Assembly (NCBI GenBank): GCA_017519885.1
Contig: JAFWRO010000015.1
Span: 305,507 to 369,506, forward strand
Reading direction: 5' to 3'
DNA length: 64,000 nt
Source of the DNA: Liminaster sp017519885
Lineage (GTDB): Bacteria > Bacteroidota > Bacteroidia > Bacteroidales > UBA3663
Under the pieces are notes generated by a model, which made no database searches, was not told the origin of the DNA, and saw only the letters and a program-made list of their open reading frames with translations. Positions 53,763-62,425 of this stretch are shown here, piece by piece (within the stretch, counting starts at the first letter, position 1; every line of letters begins with the position of its first letter). A program made the position numbers and the translations under genes.

Positions 53763-54902
53763 TTAAAGTCGAAGTAACTTTCGAAGGGTATAACTATTAT
53801 TCACCACTTCCTCAATAATTGGCTCAGGATGATTGCCATAGATAGGGCCATTGGCCAATTGATGAACATCAACACCGCTGAAAGTGAGGTTCGTTTCAAT
53901 AAGCACGGGATCTGCATCTTCATCGATGGCGAGATCCCATGACATTAATCTACTAATGTCGGAAAAACGAACGGCTAACTTTGAAACAAGTTCTGTACAT
54001 CTTTCAAAACTAGGAATCTTAATATCTGAGAATTTATATCCTTGCGGAGACAATTCATATTTTTGCAGATTATGATCAAACACTCTGTTTTTTAATGAGC
54101 CATCAGCATTGATACCGCAAACCATACCACCACCTGTCAGGTTATCAGTTTTGGATCCTTTGTTACCAACTCGAATCAATGGAGATAATACATTCACCTT
54201 GTTATTCCGAACTAGCGTCTGAATTCTAATAGTATTCAAACTAGTATCGTTGAGTTTGTTTAGTTCGGGATGCTGTCTAACAATGTCTTGGCAGATAAAT
54301 GAGCTATTAATTGAGGAGAGTGCTTTAATCAATTCATTGTCAGATATATTTGTATCAATAAAAGTGACACCTAGACCTCCACCTGAAAAGCGACTTTTTT
54401 TAAGAATTATTTTATCATAAGCTTTGCAAATGCCGAGAACCTCTTCCTTAGAAATAATCTCATACTTGTCATTTAAGAATGATTTACCGACCTTCCTAAA
54501 GAGAGTTTTAGGTAATTTTGCTTCAGGGAAGTACAAGTCATAAAAATTCTTGTCATCGCAAGGAGCAGAATGTTGAGGATTAGAATAATACTCATCGATA
54601 AAAGCATAGTAAAAATCACAAGGCATATAGTATTTTACCAAATCCTTATCGTCCTCTATTGAATTATAGACATCATACCATCGAAAATCTATTAATTGGA
54701 TATTGTCGCCTAAAAAAGACCGCCAAAATGACTTAATATCGTTCAACATAGAAATATCGATTGGCTTGACTTTCCCACTATTAATTAAAGTATTTAAAAA
54801 ATTAATTGAAAAATTTAACCTCGGTTGGATTATCCTAGCAAAATACGCTTTCCTTTTTACGAATTGAATCAAAGATTCATCTTCACATTTAATAATATCC
54901 AT
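53763..54902 (-). CDS. Sugar-transfer-associated ATP-grasp protein (twin B)
   Basis: A 379-residue ATP-grasp ligase with ILKKSRFSGGGLGVTFID (phosphate loop), RQHPELNKLNDTSLNTIRIQ, NLTGGGMVCGINADG and PVLIETNLTFSGVDVHQLAN (metal site Glu and Asn). It is a near copy of the gene at 55013, and the last 29 residues differ at a single position, which suggests recent duplication or gene conversion at the 3' end. Such ligases form amide bonds by way of acyl phosphates. Substrate unknown. Confidence 0.85.
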   Translation of the reverse strand: MDIIKCEDESLIQFVKRKAYFARIIQPRLNFSINFLNTLINSGKVKPIDISMLNDIKSFWRSFLGDNIQLIDFRWYDVYNSIEDDKDLVKYYMPCDFYYAFIDEYYSNPQHSAPCDDKNFYDLYFPEAKLPKTLFRKVGKSFLNDKYEIISKEEVLGICKAYDKIILKKSRFSGGGLGVTFIDTNISDNELIKALSSINSSFICQDIVRQHPELNKLNDTSLNTIRIQTLVRNNKVNVLSPLIRVGNKGSKTDNLTGGGMVCGINADGSLKNRVFDHNLQKYELSPQGYKFSDIKIPSFERCTELVSKLAVRFSDISRLMSWDLAIDEDADPVLIETNLTFSGVDVHQLANGPIYGNHPEPIIEEVVNNSYTLRKLLRL

Positions 54903-55012
54903 TTTTTATGTAAATAAGGCAATACTTGATTATGTGTTAAATTTGAGAGCAGTGGCGAATGCCAACAAAGAATTATTCTTAATAATCGTTTCCTCTCAAT
55001 TCTTAAATTGTA

Positions 55013-56164
55013 TCAAAGTCGAAGGAACTTTCGAAGGGTATAACTATTATTCACCACTTCCTCGATAATTGGCTCAGGGTGATTGCCATAGATAGGGCCA
55101 TTGGCCAATTGGTGTGAATCGACTCCGCTGAAAGTGAGATTCATTTCTACTAACACAGGATTGGCATCTGTGTCAATGGCAAGATCCCAGGACATTAATC
55201 TAGTTATGTCGGAAAAACGTACGGCCGACCTTGATACAAGTTCTACACATTTCTCAAAATTCGGAATCCTAATATCCGAAAATTGATACCCTTGCGGAGA
55301 TAATTCATATTTTTGCAACTTCTGATCAAGCACTCTGCTTTTCAATGTACCATCGTCATTGATGCCGCATGCCATACCACCACCTGACATGTTGTCAGTC
55401 TTGGATCCTTTTTGGCCAACTCGAATCAAAGGAGAAAGGACTTCAACCTTGTTATTTCGAACCAGTGTCTGAACCCTAATGGTATTCAAACTAGTATCAT
55501 TGAGTTTGTTCAGTTCGGGATGCTGCCTAATAATTTCTTGACAGATAAATGAACCTTGAATAGAGGATAATTCTGTGAGTAAAATATTATCCGGTAGATC
55601 TGTCCTTAAAAATTTTACTCCTTGCCCCCCACATGAAAAACGGGTTTGCTTAAGAATTACTTGTTCGTGCGTCCTGATAATACCAAGGACTTCCTCCTTG
55701 GAAAGGATTTCGTACTTATCATTTAAATAGAATTGAGCTACTTTTCTAAAGAGTGTGGTGGGCATTTTTGCATCCGGGAAGAATAAATCATAAAGATTCT
55801 TGTCGTCACAGGGTGCAGAATGTTGAGGATTGGTAAAATACTCATCGATGAAAGCATAATAAAAGTCAAACGGCATATAATATTTTACCAAATCCTTATC
55901 GTCCTCAATCGTATTAAAGACATCATACCATCGAAAGTCTATGATATCGATATTGTCCCCGAGATAAGAGTGCCAAAATGACTTTATATCACTCAATAAT
56001 GAATTGTTGATAGGCTGGATATTACCACTATCCAAAAAGCCATTCAAACATTTTGAGGAATAATCGAATCTATGTTGGATTAGCCTGGCAAAATAAGCCT
56101 TTCTTTTAAGGAATTGAATTGAAGATTCGCCCTCACATTGTATTAGTTCATGCAAATAGTCCAT
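55013..56164 (-). CDS. Sugar-transfer-associated ATP-grasp protein (twin A)
   Basis: A 383-residue ATP-grasp ligase and paralogue of the next gene downstream. The same blocks occur in order: ILKQTRFSCGGQGVKFLRTD, RQHPELNKLNDTSLNTIRVQ, NMSGGGMACGINDDG and PVLVEMNLTFSGVDSHQLAN. In the phosphate loop one Gly is Cys (SCGG against SGGG), so nucleotide or substrate binding could differ between twins. The N-terminal 70 residues also differ more than the rest. Two tuned copies suggest two successive ligation steps. Confidence 0.85.
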   Translation of the reverse strand: MDYLHELIQCEGESSIQFLKRKAYFARLIQHRFDYSSKCLNGFLDSGNIQPINNSLLSDIKSFWHSYLGDNIDIIDFRWYDVFNTIEDDKDLVKYYMPFDFYYAFIDEYFTNPQHSAPCDDKNLYDLFFPDAKMPTTLFRKVAQFYLNDKYEILSKEEVLGIIRTHEQVILKQTRFSCGGQGVKFLRTDLPDNILLTELSSIQGSFICQEIIRQHPELNKLNDTSLNTIRVQTLVRNNKVEVLSPLIRVGQKGSKTDNMSGGGMACGINDDGTLKSRVLDQKLQKYELSPQGYQFSDIRIPNFEKCVELVSRSAVRFSDITRLMSWDLAIDTDANPVLVEMNLTFSGVDSHQLANGPIYGNHPEPIIEEVVNNSYTLRKFLRL

Positions 56165-56178
56165 TGTGTCTTTAATTA

Positions 56179-56994
56179 TTAAATTTTTATCATTGATAAT
56201 GAGGATTTACCCAAATACTTGAACCCTTTCTTCTCGTATAGGCTCACTGCGGCGGTGTTCTGATGCTGTACCCAGAGCATATACCTGGACTTTTCTGTAA
56301 CCATGTTTCGTTCCACGAAAGCATCGAGCAAAGCCTGCCCCACATGTTGACCACGAGCGGAATCCTTCACTGTCAGGTGAGAAATCCAAGCCACATTGTT
56401 CTCTACTGTTTGATGGAGCGCGCCCAGGAACCTGGACTCATCGTCATGCCTGTGCCAGGCGAGCAGAACGGAGCCACTCGCCAACATTCCTTCATAGACT
56501 TCGGGAGAGACATAGTCGCCACTATACTTGTCGAAAGATTGGTTGAAGAGGTCGAAGGCTCCTTGCACACCTGCTAATGTCGGAGCTGGCTGGATTACAA
56601 TCTCTTCGTTAACCCGGGCTGGCAATAGGTCCTTGTAGATACCGGCATATTGGTCACGAACAAGATGGCGCATGAAGCCGCATCGTTCCAAATAAGCGAC
56701 TACGTCGGCGGGCTCGCCAAGACTGCCTCGAAAAAGGATCTCGGTTTCGAGCACCTCCCCTTCAAGCGAGAGTATCTCGTCGAGGTCGTTCAGGTAAAAA
56801 TACACCCTCCAGAAGCCATCTTTCTTCACCAGAAGGAAGACATTCCTTTCGCCACAATACTCATACAAGGCATCGTGGGCAATCAGGTCGGCGGCCTCAC
56901 GCTGGATATAATCGTTAGAGACGCAGCCTCTCTGTCCGTAAAGATCGACGATTTCCTGGTAACGCGAGAAAGACTCAACCCTTTTCTGCATCAT
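56179..56994 (-). CDS. GNAT acyltransferase, two-domain
   Basis: A 271-residue protein. The second half is a GNAT domain: VAWISHLTVKDSARGQHVGQ with the acyl-CoA-binding RGQxVGxAL loop, then NTAAVSLYEKKGFKYLG. The first 130 residues have another fold and may be a degenerate GNAT or substrate-recognition part. It overlaps the adenylation-enzyme gene by 20 nt. It may move the acyl group built on a carrier protein onto an amino group, or acetylate the product. ATG 56991 is an alternative start. Confidence 0.8.
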   Translation of the reverse strand: MMQKRVESFSRYQEIVDLYGQRGCVSNDYIQREAADLIAHDALYEYCGERNVFLLVKKDGFWRVYFYLNDLDEILSLEGEVLETEILFRGSLGEPADVVAYLERCGFMRHLVRDQYAGIYKDLLPARVNEEIVIQPAPTLAGVQGAFDLFNQSFDKYSGDYVSPEVYEGMLASGSVLLAWHRHDDESRFLGALHQTVENNVAWISHLTVKDSARGQHVGQALLDAFVERNMVTEKSRYMLWVQHQNTAAVSLYEKKGFKYLGKSSLSMIKI

Positions 56995-58504
56995 ATCGCT
57001 TTTTCAGTTCTATGCGGTCAATCTTACCATTTAAATTATAGGGCATCTGAGCCAGATGATTCACAACCTCGGGGAACATATAGACGGGGATGCGTTCCTT
57101 TACCAGATTGATGATGTCCATGGGCTGACCATCGACGGTGGTGTAATAGAGGACAAGTTTGTCATTATCATGGTCGAATATGCAAGCGGCATTCGTTACG
57201 CCTTCGATAGCGTTCACAGCCACTTCTATCTCGCCCAGCTCAATACGGTTTCCCTTGTGCTTCACCTGGAAATCCTTGCGCGAAACAAATACCAGGTTGC
57301 CATCGTCATCGGGTCTCACCAGGTCGCCTGTGCGGTAGATGATATCGTTGAACAATGGATTCAAGGGGTTTTGGACAAACACCTCATCGGTCTTGGCACG
57401 ATTGCCATAATAACCCAATGCTACACCCGTTCCGCGCACACAAAGCTCTCCCACCTCACCGACGCCAGCCTCGGTATCGTCGTCCTTGAGCACAAGGACC
57501 TGCATGTTGCGGCAAGCCTTTCCGATGGGGATATACTCGTCGTCGGCATACTGGCGCTTCACATCGAAGTAGGTGCAATCCACGGTAATCTCAGTAGGAC
57601 CATACAGATTCACAAACCTCACATTGGGCAGTTTCTCCTGCCAGGTACGCAATTGCTTGGCAGGCATTGCCTCTCCGGCAAAGGTGACAAGACGCAGGTG
57701 CTCAGGCAATGCCACATTCAGAATGTCGCTGTTACCGACAAGCACAATGGCTGAGGTGGCCCAAAGAATGGCGGTGATATGACGGTCATTCAGCAAGGGT
57801 ATCAGAAGCTTGGTGAAGGTGAAGTACTTCTTCCCTATCACATTCAGCGTGGCACCACTCTTCAGGCAGATGACGATGTCCTTCACCGAACCGTCGAAGT
57901 AGAATGGGGTCTGGTTGCCCAAGGCATCCTGTTCGGTAAACTCAAAGGTTTCGACCAACCAATTGGCAAGATCAATCATTCCTCGATGTGAGATCACTAC
58001 GCCTTTGGGGACACCCGTAGAACCACTGGTGAAAATGCTATAGACCGGATCAAGATCGATAATCTGCTCACGGATAGCTGCCAGCGTCTGCTTGTCTGCC
58101 TCGTGTTCCTTAACTTCATTATAAAGGAATCTTGGACCACTGAACTCAATTTGGTCGAGCGTCTTCAAGTCAGCGGCGGTTGTTGCCACAGCGGCAATGG
58201 GCCTGCATACGTCAGCAATCAGGCGCACACGTTCAAAAGGCATCTTGCAATCGATGGGCACATAGAAGTTGCCACTTTCTACGGCTCCCATTGCTCCGAC
58301 CAATCCTTCAATGCGGCGGTCAACAAATACAAGGACGGCACGACGGATGGTGCCATTGGTAGCCTCAGCAATGGCTGTACCGATGCTTTCAGCCTGCTGA
58401 ACCCACTGGCTAAAGGTAAGGCTCAGCTTATCATCTGCCAATGCGGTTTTATCGGGGAGTCGCTGTGCGGTTTGCTCTAAATAATCAAGTATATTGGTTA
58501 CCAT
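56975..58504 (-). CDS. Stand-alone amino-acid adenylation enzyme (DltA-like)
   Basis: A 509-residue member of the AMP-forming adenylation family: SIFTSGSTGVPKGVVISH (residues 157-173), NLYGPTEITVDCTY, YRTGDLV, KHKGNRIELGEIE and NLNGKIDRIEL with the catalytic Lys. FYFDGSVKD holds Asp204 at the position that binds the alpha-amino group in amino-acid-activating domains, so the substrate is probably an amino acid, not a fatty acid. No carrier or condensation domain is fused; the separate carrier proteins at 53430 and 51184 are the likely acceptors. It overlaps the KAS III gene by one base. Confidence 0.9.
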   Translation of the reverse strand: MVTNILDYLEQTAQRLPDKTALADDKLSLTFSQWVQQAESIGTAIAEATNGTIRRAVLVFVDRRIEGLVGAMGAVESGNFYVPIDCKMPFERVRLIADVCRPIAAVATTAADLKTLDQIEFSGPRFLYNEVKEHEADKQTLAAIREQIIDLDPVYSIFTSGSTGVPKGVVISHRGMIDLANWLVETFEFTEQDALGNQTPFYFDGSVKDIVICLKSGATLNVIGKKYFTFTKLLIPLLNDRHITAILWATSAIVLVGNSDILNVALPEHLRLVTFAGEAMPAKQLRTWQEKLPNVRFVNLYGPTEITVDCTYFDVKRQYADDEYIPIGKACRNMQVLVLKDDDTEAGVGEVGELCVRGTGVALGYYGNRAKTDEVFVQNPLNPLFNDIIYRTGDLVRPDDDGNLVFVSRKDFQVKHKGNRIELGEIEVAVNAIEGVTNAACIFDHDNDKLVLYYTTVDGQPMDIINLVKERIPVYMFPEVVNHLAQMPYNLNGKIDRIELKKRYDAEKG

Positions 58505-59616
58505 TATTTCTTCTCGTATAGCTGGTTAGGATCGGTAATGAGGCCATCCTCATAGATGGCATCGTCTTCATAGATGGGCAAGATGTCGGCGGTATTGATT
58601 TCGAATGAAGTAGCACCAAGTGATATGCCAATGCCAAAACCACAGGCCATCACCTTGATCGTCCTGTTCTCACTGTCATTTCCATAGCGGTCGCAAAGCG
58701 AGACAATCGCTGAAGCTCCTGAGGTATTGCCGTAGCGATCGAGGGTGATAGGCATACGTTCAAAGTCTATCTTGGTCTTCTTGGCAATCTGCTTGAGAAT
58801 GTAAAGATTAGCCTGATGGAAAGCGAAACAATCGTAGTCGTCGGGTGTAGTTTCGGCCTTGGCAAAGAAGTCCTTGATCAATCGAGGCACATCGAAGATG
58901 GTAAACGTGAACACCGAAGTTCCCTGAATGAAGCTGTTCATCAGCGTTCGGGGGTTGCCATCTTCGCACATGACCACTTCCTCGCTGGCGTGCAGGTTGC
59001 GATAGCCGCCGCCTGGAACTATCATATAGCGGTAGCCACTGCCGTCACTTCGCACAAGGGCATTGATTTCATCTTTCGGATCATCGGTTTTCTCCAACAG
59101 CATCACAGCGCCTGCTTCGCCAAACAGCATGGCAGAACTGCGGTCTTCGGGATAGACGGACTTGCCGGCGGTATCACCCACAAAGAGCAGTGCCTTCCTG
59201 ATATCTCCGGTATTCATGATGGATGCAACGGTCTGCATGCCTACAACAAGCGAAGAGCAACCAAGGCTGATGTCATAACAAACCGCCTCCTTCGGGATAC
59301 CTAGACGATATTGGAGGACGAAGGCAGTGGCTGGTCGGCGATAGTCGGGACTATGTGAAGAGAAGATGCAAGCGCCAATCTCGGAAGGATCGACACCCTT
59401 GTGAGCGAGCAGTTCCTGGGCTGCACGGAACCCGAGGTCGCTGCAGGTCTGGTGCTCCAACGTGCGGTGTGAGCTGCGCACACCCGTCATCTGTATGAAC
59501 TTCTCGACCTCTTCATCTCCGAACAGGGACTTGTACGACTCAGTTTTAACTTCGTTCCTAGGCACGGCACAGGCCACACCAGCTACACGAATATTATTGA
59601 ATTTGAAAAATGCCAT
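58504..59616 (-). CDS. 3-oxoacyl-ACP synthase III (KAS III)
   Basis: A 370-residue KAS III-type thiolase-fold enzyme with the full catalytic triad: Cys120 in YDISLGCSS, His267 in AFHQAN and Asn297 in RYGNTSG. It is longer than FabH (about 317) by a C-terminal extension. As no KAS I/II, dehydratase or malonyl transferase is in the cluster, it probably carries out a single condensation, giving a short 3-oxoacyl carrier-protein product for the SDR at 51615; direct acyl transfer as in CerJ-type enzymes is another option. Confidence 0.9.
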   Translation of the reverse strand: MAFFKFNNIRVAGVACAVPRNEVKTESYKSLFGDEEVEKFIQMTGVRSSHRTLEHQTCSDLGFRAAQELLAHKGVDPSEIGACIFSSHSPDYRRPATAFVLQYRLGIPKEAVCYDISLGCSSLVVGMQTVASIMNTGDIRKALLFVGDTAGKSVYPEDRSSAMLFGEAGAVMLLEKTDDPKDEINALVRSDGSGYRYMIVPGGGYRNLHASEEVVMCEDGNPRTLMNSFIQGTSVFTFTIFDVPRLIKDFFAKAETTPDDYDCFAFHQANLYILKQIAKKTKIDFERMPITLDRYGNTSGASAIVSLCDRYGNDSENRTIKVMACGFGIGISLGATSFEINTADILPIYEDDAIYEDGLITDPNQLYEKK

Positions 59617-59641
59617 CTTTTAACTTAAATATTTCTTACTA

Positions 59642-60250
59642 TCAGTTTTTCCTAGATTGCTTTTTTGCTGATACCAATCTTCTAATTATTCTGGGAATCT
59701 CATAATCGCCATTCTGCTTATGGAAGAAATAATCCTTGGCCAATAAGGCGGCAGCATATAAATCCACATATTGCCCATTGTCATAAATAGCCTCCCTTAA
59801 TATTCCTTCCTTCTGGCTAAACATGACGGGACTCATCTGCATGGATAACTTATTATCGACGCGACAAGTGCCATACAGACGATTGAGCCCCATTACTTCG
59901 AAAGCCTGCTCATAAATAAACAAATAAGATTCGATCCACGCCAACCCATCGCGATAATCCTCGTCAGCGATCACAATCCCGTGAAAACATGCGCTATGGT
60001 TTTTCCGATCGATCTGTGAAAGACTTACCCAACCGACGATACGCTTCTCGTCGTCGTTGGTACAGACTGCCCAAAACCTAAAGGTTTCGTGTTCACCCAT
60101 GCACCCATGTACCCATTTGACGGCTTCTTCGTAGGTAAAGTGATGGAAACCTCCGACGATCTTGCTATTCAACTTCTCGTCGTTCTTACACTTATAGATA
60201 AAATCGATGTCTCGATCCTCAAAAACACGGAATAAAACAGTATTACCCAT
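59642..60250 (-). CDS. GNAT acetyltransferase (RimJ/RimL-like)
   Basis: A 202-residue single-domain GNAT: FRVFEDRDIDFIYKCKNDEK at the start, IVGWVSLSQIDRKNHSACFH in the middle, and GLAWIESYLFIYEQAFEVMG with LYGTCRVDNKLS towards the end. These are the features of RimJ/RimL and of the sugar N-acetyltransferases in amino-sugar loci. It lies 12 nt after the PLP-fold gene and probably acylates the new amino group. Confidence 0.82.
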   Translation of the reverse strand: MGNTVLFRVFEDRDIDFIYKCKNDEKLNSKIVGGFHHFTYEEAVKWVHGCMGEHETFRFWAVCTNDDEKRIVGWVSLSQIDRKNHSACFHGIVIADEDYRDGLAWIESYLFIYEQAFEVMGLNRLYGTCRVDNKLSMQMSPVMFSQKEGILREAIYDNGQYVDLYAAALLAKDYFFHKQNGDYEIPRIIRRLVSAKKQSRKN

Positions 60251-60262
60251 AAAGTAAAGTTA

Positions 60263-61213
60263 TTAAAAACCAATAATAATTTGAATCACGCGCTGTAAAT
60301 CGACTTGGCTATATCGCTGATCGACAGGGATGAATACAGTTCTTTCGGCGAGATAATACTCCCAATCTTCGGAGTGACACCAATGGAACACATTAGGCCA
60401 ATAGGTGGCGACAAAGACCTTATCGGCAATCAGCCGATTTTTTAGAGATTTATCGTCGGTCAAGTATGGATATACCATCGGCACAGCGTCATCGGACAGA
60501 TGCAGATGCAATTGATTGGTGTCGGCCAAGGCATTGTGAAGACAGATGAAATTATTACGGCGCTGCAAGGCAGATGCATCATAGTCGATGGACTGCATCA
60601 GCCGTAGCGTCAGATTGGACATACGCTTGATTGGTTGGCCAACCAACCTTCTGCTCTGCTCACGAAAATCCATATAGCCAGCCTCAGCACCGAGGTCAAT
60701 TCGCTTGTTGAGGAATGACATTCGATCCCATGAAACATCTTGCTCGATTTCAATATCTAGGAATTTGTCCGTATAAAGATAGGCACCATCGGGCACTCCG
60801 AAGAACTTGCGGCAAGTGTAGAAGGAATCTATTCCCTTACAAGGCTTAGCATAGAATGCCTGGGTATTGTCAACAATCAATTGATGGCCATAATGCTGGG
60901 CAAGCTGCTCGACATAACGCTGCTTCAATCCGTAATAGTTGGTGTAAAGCAGTGCCTCTCCATCACGAAGGGAGATTTCTGGAACTATTTCAAAATTGAT
61001 GTCGATATGATAGAATTCATATTCCACATTCAATTTCTGGAACGGCTCGAGAACTACATCGCAGGTATAATAAGGAATAAAAACCTTCCGATACTGACGT
61101 GCACGAAGGATATACTCCAGGCAGTTGCGCCCAGTATTGAGCCGGAGAGCGTCCTTATGGAGTTCTTCTGCCCAAGGGAGTTCCAAATTAAAATAGCCGC
61201 CAATGGGATTCAT
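60263..61213 (-). CDS. PLP-fold aminotransferase-like protein
   Basis: A 316-residue protein related to the DegT group but shorter. LRLNTGRNCLEYILRA, VFIPYYTCDVVLEPF, QLIVDNTQAFYA (Asp115 for the pyridine nitrogen) and SFYTCRKFFGVPDGAYL are present. In DegT proteins the PLP Lys is in SFHATK; here the matching place is Arg and Lys136 follows directly, an RKxxxVPDG form seen in a side branch of the family. It may be an aminotransferase, or a PLP enzyme with another reaction. It overlaps the ATP-grasp gene by 4 nt. Confidence 0.7.
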   Translation of the reverse strand: MNPIGGYFNLELPWAEELHKDALRLNTGRNCLEYILRARQYRKVFIPYYTCDVVLEPFQKLNVEYEFYHIDINFEIVPEISLRDGEALLYTNYYGLKQRYVEQLAQHYGHQLIVDNTQAFYAKPCKGIDSFYTCRKFFGVPDGAYLYTDKFLDIEIEQDVSWDRMSFLNKRIDLGAEAGYMDFREQSRRLVGQPIKRMSNLTLRLMQSIDYDASALQRRNNFICLHNALADTNQLHLHLSDDAVPMVYPYLTDDKSLKNRLIADKVFVATYWPNVFHWCHSEDWEYYLAERTVFIPVDQRYSQVDLQRVIQIIIGF

Positions 61214-62421
61214 TGTGGAGTTAGAATTACTTTTACGTAGTTGCGATAGAATTGCATTATCTGTCGGAGTTCGGCCTGTGAATCGAGCTTCAGGAACAGA
61301 GTGCCAATGGCATTATTAGCACCTGAAAAGGGAACTACCCTATCGCCTTTACGCACACGAACTTCTTCCTCAATAACATATTTATTCCTAAAATCCTCAT
61401 CAATCTCCAAATGATCGAAAACTCCAGCAGATTCGTTATGAAGAACCAGAATTGCATAATAGCCATTGTAATTGGGTTCATGCACCACTGGAATCGGTTC
61501 ACCGATAGCCTTGCACACTTCGGCCTCAATAATATCAACGTCAGCTGCATAGTTGAGCATTTCGGCCAAACGATTACCTCCTGCTCTTGGAGATACTTCC
61601 ATAAGGTAAGCCTTACCATTACGGCAGACACGCCATTCGACGTTGAACAAACCGGTCTGGACATGCAAAAGAGAACCCAAGCGCTGCAATTCGTTTCTTA
61701 TCTCACCGAGATACTTAGGATCCTTGTCGGCAGGCCAGCATTCGGCGGAAGGGGTGAAGGGATTAGAGGCCTCGTTGTCGAAATACTGATCATAAAAACC
61801 ATTATATTTCAATTCACCTTCGACAAAGAAACTCTCACTGCCAGAAGAAAGACCTTCTTTCTCCAAGAAATCCTCAATGATGAAATGCCCATTATGGGAC
61901 TCGTCCAAGGCGTGTAGTATTGCCTCTTTCAGATTTTTCGGATCATCGACACGTGTCACTCCCTTGCTGCCTGCACTGTCAACAGGTTTGACAATAACCG
62001 GCCAATTGAAGTAATCAACATCCTGCAAAGCCTCTTCAGAATCGGTATAACCTTTAGCATTAGGCACATTGAATCCGTTGCTGGACAAGAACTGACGGAA
62101 ACGAGATTTATCCTGCAAAATACATGCTGCTTCATATGAACAAGTGAAAGGCAGGCCCATTTGCTCTGAAACGTATGCTGCTGTCACGACACCTGGATCA
62201 ACGGCAAAGGATAAGATTCCATCAATCTGCAGCTCCTTGGCAAGCGACAATACTGCTTCCTTGTCAAGAATGCTCACATTATGGTATTCGTCAGAATACT
62301 TATGTGCAATGTTATCCGGAAGATAATCAACTGTGATAACATGGCATCCATGGCGATGAGCAGCCTCAATGGCAGGAAGTAGATAGCGAATGCCGCCTAG
62401 CAGCATTAGTTTTTTTTGCAT
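61210..62421 (-). CDS. ATP-grasp ligase (CarB-like type)
   Basis: A 403-residue ATP-grasp protein. The N-terminus KLMLLGGIRYLLPAIEAAHR is a Rossmann-like preATP-grasp part; VIVKPVDSAGSKGVTRVDDP is the phosphate loop and NGKAYLMEVSPRAGGNRLAE the metal site. The end is another small domain. This type of ligase forms amides of amino or carboxylic acids (as in LysX or BL00235). It overlaps the PLP-fold gene by 4 nt and lies 4 nt after the DegT aminotransferase gene, so it may acylate the amino group that enzyme puts in. Confidence 0.87.
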   Translation of the reverse strand: MQKKLMLLGGIRYLLPAIEAAHRHGCHVITVDYLPDNIAHKYSDEYHNVSILDKEAVLSLAKELQIDGILSFAVDPGVVTAAYVSEQMGLPFTCSYEAACILQDKSRFRQFLSSNGFNVPNAKGYTDSEEALQDVDYFNWPVIVKPVDSAGSKGVTRVDDPKNLKEAILHALDESHNGHFIIEDFLEKEGLSSGSESFFVEGELKYNGFYDQYFDNEASNPFTPSAECWPADKDPKYLGEIRNELQRLGSLLHVQTGLFNVEWRVCRNGKAYLMEVSPRAGGNRLAEMLNYAADVDIIEAEVCKAIGEPIPVVHEPNYNGYYAILVLHNESAGVFDHLEIDEDFRNKYVIEEEVRVRKGDRVVPFSGANNAIGTLFLKLDSQAELRQIMQFYRNYVKVILTPQ

Positions 62422-62425
62422 TGCT

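Noticed and set aside
57056..57754. A 232-codon plus-strand frame opposite the adenylation enzyme
   Set aside because: It mirrors conserved adenylation motifs on the minus strand and lacks features of its own.
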